DNA from: Pseudolactococcus piscium
GTDB lineage: Bacteria > Bacillota > Bacilli > Lactobacillales > Streptococcaceae
DNA: 64,000 nucleotides
Assembly (NCBI RefSeq): GCF_002441695.1
Contig: NZ_JXJW01000001.1
Span: 149,455-213,454 of the forward strand
Direction: 5' to 3'
Shown: positions 57,700 through 64,000 of the stretch, piece by piece
Numbering within the stretch: position 1 is the first letter of the stretch
Layout of the letters: each line of letters opens with the position of its first letter
Position numbers and translations under genes: made by a program
The notes under the pieces: model-generated
The model's input: only the letters and a program-made list of their open reading frames with translations
What the model was told of the DNA's origin: nothing
Database searches by the model: none

Positions 57700-57797
57700 A
57701 GATAAAAACACATCTTGGTTGGTAGTCCAAGAACGCTAAATCGTAAGTAACCCTCCTCCTAGGTTGTCCGTTCTTCAAGTAATACATTAGGAGGTAT
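57700..57797 (+). ncRNA. yjdF-motif riboswitch
   Basis: The leader contains TTGGTTGGTAGTCCAAGAAC, AAGTAACCCTCCTCC and GTTGTCCGTTCTTCAAG, which match my memory of the yjdF RNA that senses azaaromatic compounds. CCTCCTCCTA (57752-57761) can pair with the ribosome site TTAGGAGG (57787-57794), so control by hiding the translation start is likely. Confidence 0.8.
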
Positions 57798-57801
57798 TAT
57801 T

Positions 57802-58221
57802 TTGAATACAATTAGTGTCACACTTACAATTTTATTTGAGCCACCATTTTGGGTAGGCGTTTTTGAACAGAGGTTCGATAATAAAATTGAAGTGGCTAAA
57901 GTGACTTTTGGCGGTGAGCCTAAGGATTATGAAGTTTATTCATATATCTTAGATCATTACTATGAGTTGCGGTTTAGTCCACCGATTGAAGATGAGGTGT
58001 TTTATAAAAAGAAAGTAAACCCAAAACGTCTTCAAAAGTTAGCTAAAAAGCAGATGATTGAATCTGGTGTTGGTACAAAAGCGCAAAAAGCATTAAAGCT
58101 TCAGCAAGAGCAAGGTAAACTAAAACACAAAAAATTATCTCGTAATCAGAGAGAAATTGAAAAACAGAGACAATTTGACTTGAGACAAAAGAAACGGAAT
58201 GAAAAGCACAAGGGACATTAA
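57802..58221 (+). CDS. yjdF: YjdF family protein (DUF2992)
   Basis: A 139-residue protein: beta-rich N-terminus 'VTLTILFEPPFWVGVFEQRF', 'VTFGGEPKDYEVYSYIL' and a very basic C-terminal half ('QRQFDLRQKKRNEKHKGH') as in YjdF/DUF2992. TTG start with AGGAGG site. Function unknown; the riboswitch in front links it to azaaromatic (e.g. beta-carboline-like) toxins. Terminator hairpin follows at about 58207-58243. Confidence 0.88.
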   Translation: MNTISVTLTILFEPPFWVGVFEQRFDNKIEVAKVTFGGEPKDYEVYSYILDHYYELRFSPPIEDEVFYKKKVNPKRLQKLAKKQMIESGVGTKAQKALKLQQEQGKLKHKKLSRNQREIEKQRQFDLRQKKRNEKHKGH

Positions 58222-58243
58222 TAATGTCGTCTGTGTTTTTTTA
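58207..58243 (+). terminator. Intrinsic terminator after yjdF
   Basis: CACA..GACAT / ATGTC..TGTG stem followed by T7; overlaps the end of yjdF. Confidence 0.65.
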
Positions 58244-58329
58244 TTTAAAAAATATTACTGACTATATTAAAAGGAATGATTTGAATTAATTACTGAATAT
58301 TTTTTAGAAAGAAATGGAGGGAAATAATC

Positions 58330-58640
58330 AATGCACTCAACAGATTTTATTATCCGTGAAATGAATGATGAAATATGAAGCACAGATTGATTTGTTGTGT
58401 CAGGATGCCAAACAGATGATATAAGACAAGATGCTAAAAATCATTTTAGCAACAATGGGGAATCATTATGAAAATGATGAAAAAACAGTTGCAAGTCAAA
58501 TTAGTGTAATGCGTAAAAATCAAGCTTATCTTAGCACTAATTGTTTCAGACTATCAGGAAGAGTTTGCTTACAAGCGTTTGAAAAATTTTGATGGCAGTA
58601 AAAAGAAGCATTTTAAGATATATACCATCAAATAATAATT
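58330..58640 (+). pseudogene. Decayed small gene(s), family unknown
   Basis: Fragments MHSTDFIIREMNDEI (58331), 'MLKIILATMGNHYENDEKTV' (58431-58592) and, in another frame, 'VSDYQEEFAYKRLKNFDGSK' (to 58636) overlap as though one ~90-residue protein had been broken by frameshifts. No recognised family. Confidence 0.35.
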
Positions 58641-58867
58641 TAGAAAAAAGACAAATATAGTGATATAATTAGTAGTAATTGCTATCTCTATTCTTTTTTA
58701 TTTTACAGAGATAACTAATGTGAGACATGAAAATAGATAGCGTCTGGCTTGGCAGATAATATGTAAGAAAACCTTGTTGGCTTGATAGATAATGAAATAA
58801 AAATAGCATCCCAATCAATAAAATGGGTTGAGATGATTGTTACAAAAGGAGATAACCGGTGGCAAAA

Positions 58868-58982
58868 TTATATTTTAAATATATGATATAGTCACATTAA
58901 GCCTTATATAGCAGGTTCCAGAGTTTATTAACTAAAATTCTGGGCAAAATCTGGGCAAATGTTTTGAGAATAGTCATTAAAA
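58868..58982. repeat. Direct repeat copy 1 (about 115 bp)
   Basis: It shares with 63533-63646 a nearly identical 63-base core (starting CAGAGTTTATTAACTAAAAT, three differences) containing tandem CTGGGCAAAATCTGGGCAAA. It flanks the antiporter-IS-ceo segment. Confidence 0.8.
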
Positions 58983-59299
58983 ATTGAATACAGAGTAAAG
59001 TTTATCATCATATAAATTGGTAAACTTTATTTTGTATTTTTTATCTAAAATTTTTATAACTTCATGGATCATATATTTATTTGTTTCATACTCAAAGTTA
59101 TAATTTTGTAAATGTTTAACAATATATCTTATACAATCACTATCAAGGAAAACTGTAGTCTCATGTAATAGATACTCCAGTCGAAAAAGTTTTACTCTAA
59201 ATATAATTTAATGGAACCGATGGGCGGGGTAGACTCCGCAAATGTATTAAATTTTTCTCATCTCCCTTTTTAAACAATGATTATGATAAAATAGTAATC

Positions 59300-60424
59300 A
59301 TGAATGATATTTTACAAATAACGATAATACTTGCTTTTTCTTTTATTGCTACCATTATTTCTAGACGCATACAAATACCAGAAGTTGTTGGTTTAATGGT
59401 TATTGGTGTGATATTATCACCATCTCTTTTAGGATGGGTAACTGGAGGCCACACTATAGAAGTAATATCCGAAGTAGGTCTGATATTGCTCATGTTCTTG
59501 GCAGGTTTAGAAAGTGATATAGAGTTATTAAAAAAATATTTAAAACCCTCCTTACTTGTAGCTTTAACTGGTGTGTTTATTCCGATTTTAATTTTTGGGG
59601 CAGTATCAATTGGTCTGGGACATGATATATCTACCAGCTTCTTTTATGGCATTGTATTTTCAGCTACCTCGGTTTCTATAACAGTACAAGTCTTACAAGA
59701 ATATGGTAAGTTATCAACAAAAGCTGGGAATATTATTTTGGGTGCTGCAGTAGTAGATGATATACTTGCAATTTTGATTTTATCAGTCTTTACAAGTGTA
59801 AAAAAGCAAGAAGGCAATCTCTTATATCAATTTATGTCTGAAATAATTTTTTTCATCTTTTTATTTTTAGTTTACAAGTTTATTCCGCACTTTTGGAAAT
59901 TAGTAAATAAACTTTCTGTACCTAAAAAGCATGTTATAACTGCTTTACTGATTTGTTTAAGTTTAAGTCTGTTGGCAAATAGTGTTGGTATGTCTGCTGT
60001 TATTGGTAGTTTTTTCGCTGGTCTTGCCATTGCTCAAACAAAAGTATCTGATCAAATAGAAAGTGCAATATCTGAAATAGGTAATATTATATTTATCCCT
60101 GTATTCTTTGTCTCTATTGCTATATCTATTGATTTAAAAAGTTTATTGACTGCGCCTATGCTTATTCTTTGTTTTACTATTTTAGCTATTCTAACCAAAT
60201 TTGTCCCAGCATATTATGCAGGAAAGTTATTTAATTTAGATAAAGAGGAATCGCTTTTAATAGGTGCTGGTATGGTATCACGAGGGGAAATGGCACTTAT
60301 TGTCTCACAAATAGGAATAACTAGTACAATTATTAATCAAACGGTCTACTCAGATCTGGTAATAGTTATTATTTTGACAACGATTATTGCACCTTTTTTA
60401 ATCAAATATATTTTAAATAAATAA
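59300..60424 (+). CDS. napA: CPA2-family Na+/H+ antiporter (NapA-like)
   Basis: A 374-residue membrane protein with ~12 helices. The double-Asp motif 'AAVVDDILAILIL' marks the electrogenic NapA type (as opposed to KefB-like Gln-Asp). 'RRIQIPEVVGLMVIGVILSP' and 'LGAAMVSRGEMALIVSQIG'-like segments (here 'LIGAGMVSRGEMALIVSQIG') are family signatures. There is no C-terminal RCK domain, so it is the short form. The ATG lies only 13 bases after a possible -10 (TATGAT 59282-59287), with no ribosome site, so a leaderless mRNA is possible. Confidence 0.85.
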   Translation: MNDILQITIILAFSFIATIISRRIQIPEVVGLMVIGVILSPSLLGWVTGGHTIEVISEVGLILLMFLAGLESDIELLKKYLKPSLLVALTGVFIPILIFGAVSIGLGHDISTSFFYGIVFSATSVSITVQVLQEYGKLSTKAGNIILGAAVVDDILAILILSVFTSVKKQEGNLLYQFMSEIIFFIFLFLVYKFIPHFWKLVNKLSVPKKHVITALLICLSLSLLANSVGMSAVIGSFFAGLAIAQTKVSDQIESAISEIGNIIFIPVFFVSIAISIDLKSLLTAPMLILCFTILAILTKFVPAYYAGKLFNLDKEESLLIGAGMVSRGEMALIVSQIGITSTIINQTVYSDLVIVIILTTIIAPFLIKYILNK

Positions 60425-60477
60425 AGAACTGTTAAAGTCTAAGGCTTTTATTGTATCAATAATTTTAGAGGAACTAC

Positions 60478-60620
60478 CTATTTCGACTGTTCTAAAAAGA
60501 TCCTTTTATTCATAGAAATAGTCTGTTTCATAATAGGGGGCATGCCAAATTTGTCAGCTTTAACGTTGTTAAATTCATAAATTATTATGCTATCCAGATG
60601 ATAACGAAGTTTTTAAATTT
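60478..60620 (-). pseudogene. Repeat fragment C: decayed C-terminal coding motif
   Basis: Minus strand: 'LRYHLDSIIIYEFNNVKADK' then 'FGMPPIMKQTISMNKRIFLE' and stop at 60478. It shares YHLD..I..EFNN....KFGM with fragments A, B and D; it lies between napA and the insertion element. Confidence 0.5.
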
Positions 60621-60785
60621 CTATGATTGTGTAATAATTTGTGTCAGGTGTAAATTCATTTTTGTCAGCTAATTATTTTGTGATTCCTTATATCATGTAC
60701 TTTTTTTACTTCAAATTCTATGTTATCACTATGGATTTGAGTCAAGTTTATGGACACTTTTTTGTAGAATTTTCTCTTGAAATAA

Positions 60786-61624
60786 TCAAGCCCCCTGTTC
60801 GACTTGATTTGGTGTAAGATAGTTGATTCTACTGTGGATCCTATTTTGGTTGTACCAGCCTTCAATATACCGAAAAAGTTCTTGTTTGGCGCTTTCAAAG
60901 TCTGGATAAACTGTTTGATAAACCTCCTCTTTCTTCAAAATAGCATGAAACGACTCAATACTGGCGTTATCATAGGGATACCCTTTCTGACTGTACGAAT
61001 GAGCTATCCCAAGCTCACATAAGCGTTCCTCATAGGCTTTCAAAAGATATTGACTGCCTTGTCCGTTTGTAAAATCAAGCCATCGTTTACTCGATAAGCC
61101 ACTTTCTCTATGGTCTGAAGTACAAGCTCTTTTTCCATCGTCTTTGAGAAGTCCCATGCGATAATTTTCTTTGAATACAAGTCCATAATGCTTGAGAGGT
61201 AGCACCACTCATCTTTAACAGTATGAATATAAGTAATATCAGTTGACCATTTCTCATTAAGTCTGCTTGCTATAAAATCTTGTTTAAGTAAGTTTGACAA
61301 GTGTTTTCGATCAGAACTAACGGGTGTTTTCGGCTTCCATTTCTTTCGAGTATTAGCTTGTAAACCCATCTTTCTCATCAATCGCTGGACTCTTTTAAGA
61401 GAGCAGTTGTTACTTGATTGGATTAATTTCTGATGGATTTTAGATGCGCCATATCGCCCTTTAGCGTTTTGATATTCCTTATGAATTTGGAAAGCCAATC
61501 GTTCTTGTTCGACTTGCGTTTTACTCTTCTTACGATTAATTTGAGCATAGTAAGTTGAACGAGATAAACCAAGTGTTTCTATCACTGTTGAAACTGAAAA
61601 GCCTGTGATTAAGTTCTGAATCAA
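60786..61624 (-). pseudogene. IS3-family transposase OrfB, frameshifted
   Basis: Two overlapping frames make one OrfB. The first (61624 to about 61055) holds the HTH_21 region ('FQIHKEYQNAKGRYGASKIHQKL') and the first two catalytic Asp ('KWSTDITYIHTVKDEWCYLSSIMDLYS'). The second (to 60786) holds 'GQGSQYLLKAYEERLCELGIAHSYSQKGYPYDNASIESFHAILKKE' with the catalytic Glu. At ACGGACAAGGCAGT near 61060 one C is missing relative to the expected ACGGACCAAGGC, giving the frameshift. Confidence 0.85.
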
Positions 61625-61637
61625 ATTTTGGTCACCT

Positions 61638-61901
61638 TCAGGTCCTACTTTGTCGTGAAGATGACAATAGCTTTTTTAGGATTTCATTTTGTTCCATAAG
61701 CTTGGCATTTTCCCGTTTAAGCTGTCTGAGTTCGTCATTAGAAACACCAGAAATAGTATCTTTTCCATATAAATCAAGCCATTTGTACAAAGTACCAGAA
61801 GCAACGCCAAAATCTTCACTTAGCTCTTTAACTGATTGTCCTGATTGGTACAACTCTACAAGCGTCTTTTTAAATGATAAGTCATATTTTTTAGTAGTCA
61901 T
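61638..61901 (-). CDS. IS3-family transposase OrfA
   Basis: An 87-residue protein: helix-turn-helix ('SFKKTLVELYQSGQSVKELSEDFGVASGTLYKWLDLYG') and a Leu-zipper tail ('NDELRQLKRENAKLMEQNEILKKLL'). The run CTAAAAAAG (61679-61671 on the minus strand) near its end is the kind of slippery site used for OrfAB fusion in IS3 elements. GAAACTAAAAAA lies before the ATG. Confidence 0.88.
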   Translation of the reverse strand: MTTKKYDLSFKKTLVELYQSGQSVKELSEDFGVASGTLYKWLDLYGKDTISGVSNDELRQLKRENAKLMEQNEILKKLLSSSRQSRT

Positions 61902-61988
61902 TTTTTTAGTTTCCTTTATAGAAATTCTACCAAATTCTGTCCATCAAACTATACTAACACCAACTATGATCTTGTAAATAGTTTAAAG

Positions 61989-62960
61989 TTAATAATTTTT
62001 AGATTGAAAATCTAAAATATCTGAATCGATAATTTCCCCTTTTTCTATGATAGTTGCTTTATTTAAAACTTTATTTTCAGTTTTAAATATTAGATCATTT
62101 AGAAAGGGCGAAATTGCTTGAGAAATACTTTTAGATGCAGTTCTATAAAGTAAACTGGGAGTATGATCAATAACATAGTGGTTGATTTGGTCTAGTTTAT
62201 ATAAAGGCTTGTTCATTGTTGTGATATGAGAACTTTCGATACCACCCCCAACATCAGCAGAAATATCTATAATTAAAGTTCCAGCATTCATTTGTGCTAA
62301 ATCATCAAGAGATATCAAATGATCGTGTCTATTAACATCCCAAAGAGCAGCATTTACAATAACATCATACTCATTAAGGGATTTACTTAATAATTCCTCT
62401 TGATTATGTTTGAATACCGTAATGTCGGCACCAAGCCCTTGTAAAATTTTTATTGCGCCGAAAGCAACATCGCCTCGACCTATCACTGCAACTTTTGTAT
62501 CGTAGGGCATTTGTCCTGTTAGGAGAAAGGCATGCATGATTGCTGCCTCACCAGCAAGTTCATTATTACGCCAAAAGATGTGTCGATTATCTAAATACAT
62601 TTCTTCCCAAGCAATGGCACGAACCTTGGTTTCTACAAGTACACTTGTAATAGATTGACTTTGTTTTGCATGAAGCCATCCAAAAACAGTCTGATGTTTC
62701 TGTAATTGATATAAAAAATCAGCATCACCAATCTTTGGATCACAAATAATATCTTGTTCTAACGTAATATCTCGAGATACAATATGTGCACCTAAGACTG
62801 TGTAATCACTGTCTGAAATTCCTAAATCACTGCCATAATTCTTTTCTAAATAAATTGAATTTGGGTCTGTTAATTTAGATAATTCCTGAGGCAATAATGC
62901 GATACGACGTTCATACTTTTTATGACTCTTTAAAAAGCCAATTGTATTTTGGTTATTCAT
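61989..62960 (-). CDS. ceo: N5-(carboxyethyl)ornithine synthase (alanine dehydrogenase-like)
   Basis: A 323-residue NADP(H)-linked enzyme of the alanine dehydrogenase/transhydrogenase superfamily. N-terminal 'NTIGFLKSHKKYERRIALLPQEL' and the Rossmann loop 'KVAVIGRGDVAFGAIKILQGLGADITVF' are clear. The overall length, the 'ISADVGGGIESSHITTMNKPLY' segment and the 'HTPSLLYRTASKSISQAISP' end fit carboxyethylornithine synthase, which condenses pyruvate with ornithine (or lysine) and is known from Lactococcus lactis. Alanine dehydrogenase itself is larger (~370). It lies next to the dead IS element; its tail ends 46 bases from the IS right end. Confidence 0.72.
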   Translation of the reverse strand: MNNQNTIGFLKSHKKYERRIALLPQELSKLTDPNSIYLEKNYGSDLGISDSDYTVLGAHIVSRDITLEQDIICDPKIGDADFLYQLQKHQTVFGWLHAKQSQSITSVLVETKVRAIAWEEMYLDNRHIFWRNNELAGEAAIMHAFLLTGQMPYDTKVAVIGRGDVAFGAIKILQGLGADITVFKHNQEELLSKSLNEYDVIVNAALWDVNRHDHLISLDDLAQMNAGTLIIDISADVGGGIESSHITTMNKPLYKLDQINHYVIDHTPSLLYRTASKSISQAISPFLNDLIFKTENKVLNKATIIEKGEIIDSDILDFQSKNY

Positions 62961-63437
62961 GTTGCTCGATTCATTGAGCGACTATTAATGTTTTCTGACA
63001 ATCGTTCTAGTCTCAGTATAACACGAAAACGATTTCATAAACAAAAAGATTAATAAATACTGTACGACTAACAACAAGAAAGTAAATATAAAAATATTAG
63101 TTGATTGATTTGGCATTTTTTAATGGTACTAATGTGCAAATTTGGTATACAATAAATGCAGTTGATAGGGGAAATTTAAATATTTTCAATCCTATACAAA
63201 AGCTGATATTTTTTATATTAGCATTCTTAAGACCTGCTTTCAAAAATACTCGCTTATATAAATTTCAAAGAGCTTTAATTTCATGGTTTCCTTGAATTTT
63301 CAATGTTAATAATTTCAATTGATTTTAATTGATTTCAACTAAACAGTGTGTATTTTACTCTAAAAATACATGAATTGAGCTGATTAATACTAAAAATTAA
63401 CACCATTGCTTAGTTGAATATTAATAAAAATATCTAT

Positions 63438-63536
63438 TTAATGAGAGGACATACCAAATTTATTAGAAATGATGTTGTTAAATTCATCAATTATAATACC
63501 GTCTAAATGATAGAGCAAATTTAAGGTATCGATTAT
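63438..63536 (-). pseudogene. Repeat fragment D: decayed C-terminal coding motif
   Basis: Minus strand: 'NIIDTLNLLYHLDGIIIDEF' then 'NNIISNKFGMSSH' and stop at 63438. It adjoins direct-repeat copy 2. Preceded in frame by a TAA at about 63540, so nothing larger is readable. Confidence 0.5.
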
Positions 63537-63646
63537 ATTTTAAATATATGGTACAGCCATGATAATCGTTATATGGTAAGCTTCAGAGTTTATTAACTAA
63601 AATTCTGGGCAGAATCTGGGCAAATATTTTGAGAGTAGTCATTAAA
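63533..63646. repeat. Direct repeat copy 2 (about 114 bp)
   Basis: Counterpart of 58868-58982, in the same orientation, 4.66 kb away. Contains CTGGGCAGAATCTGGGCAAA. Confidence 0.8.
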
Positions 63647-64000
63647 TTTTTGTATTTAAAATTATTTATATAATGTAAATAAGCATTAGTTGTCCAGCTA
63701 TATTTTGAGTAAATTTTCACTTCAAATCTTATCAAACGTACAAATCCTTGATAGATAGGAATGATTAAATATAAGAAATGAAAACTGGGCAATTTAAGTC
63801 AAAAAAGTAATCAATATAAAATCATTAGTGGAAAAAAATAATAAAATAAAAATTACGGAAAGACTTTCCAAAAAATCTAAATTTTTCAGACATAGATATT
63901 AATTGTATTATTCCAATATCTATAAATCTACCCGAATTGCTAGTTGATTTCAATACAAAATAAATAAGCCGTGCTATTCTAATCTTAAACACCTAAGATC
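63647..64000. other. AT-rich end of window without recognisable genes
   Basis: No open frame with a ribosome site or recognisable product. The same holds for 62961-63430 apart from a 64-codon frame at 63104-63295 that lacks family resemblance. Confidence 0.35.

Larger units (their letters stand above)
60751..61943 (-). mobile_element. IS3-family insertion sequence (IS150-like), inactivated
   Basis: About 1.19 kb, bounded by imperfect inverted repeats TGGACACTTTTTTGTAGAAT (left, starting 60751) and TGGACAGAATTTGGTAGAAT (right, minus strand from 61943). It contains orfA and orfB of a DDE transposase on the minus strand. OrfB has a frameshift, so the copy is probably dead. No obvious target-site duplication flanks it. 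Confidence 0.85.

Noticed and set aside
63104..63295. 64-codon open frame on the plus strand near the end of the window
   Set aside because: No ribosome site, no recognisable family, low-complexity AT-rich context; not supported as a gene.

Overview
The window reads as a low-GC Firmicutes chromosome of the Streptococcaceae, most likely a Lactococcus-type lactic acid bacterium (Lactococcus or Pseudolactococcus). The grounds are: AdcR/ZitR-type zinc boxes in front of a zinc-free S14 gene, a probable carboxyethylornithine synthase gene (an enzyme described in lactococci), PRD antiterminators with PTS beta-glucoside operons, catabolite (cre) motifs, AGGAGG-type ribosome sites and many small decayed genes. 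No rRNA, tRNA or CRISPR array was recognised.

Layout. 1-5.1 kb: hexuronate catabolism (uxuB 3' part, uxuA, kdgA, kdgK) followed by a ROK-family repressor. 5.1-10.2 kb: a redox island with a cytoplasmic flavoprotein reductase carrying an FMN-transferase target motif, a flavodoxin-like partner, a LysR regulator and apbE, the enzyme that would attach the FMN. 10.5-15.8 kb: a membrane MutS-like ATPase, a MoaF-like pseudogene, a lipoprotein, a DUF915 surface hydrolase and a damaged DUF2975/XRE pair. 16-28.8 kb: two beta-glucoside PTS operons, each with a promoter, RAT antiterminator/terminator leader, PTS IIBCA, phospho-beta-glucosidase and BglG-type antiterminator, in different gene orders. Between them lie a phosphatase/LysR divergent pair and a CsoR repressor with an ABC-2 exporter. 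28.9-40 kb: a plant-glycoside block with a NIF3 protein, GPH symporter, three esterases, an AraC regulator, a cellobiose-type PTS (IIA and IIC but no IIB), three small overlapping genes and a third GH1 enzyme.

40.2-46.6 kb is the most unusual part: an EAL protein, a membrane GGDEF protein and a BcsA-like synthase with a PilZ domain in one run, followed by a divergent PTS-IIC homologue with altered substrate-site residues that overlaps a second DUF915 hydrolase. This looks like a compact c-di-GMP-controlled exopolysaccharide module. 46.8-47.3 kb is a zinc-starvation unit (rpsN paralogue plus a 36-residue basic peptide).

From about 47.3 kb onward gene density falls and the sequence is accessory: a TetR pseudogene expanded by a hexanucleotide repeat, IS3-family remnants, XRE regulator, lipoprotein, an amphipathic small-peptide pair, a toxin-antitoxin set with an interrupted antitoxin, yjdF with its riboswitch, a Na+/H+ antiporter, a frameshifted IS3-family element and the probable ceo gene. 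Four decayed copies of one C-terminal coding motif and a pair of about 115-bp direct repeats are scattered through this part, suggesting repeated duplication and loss.
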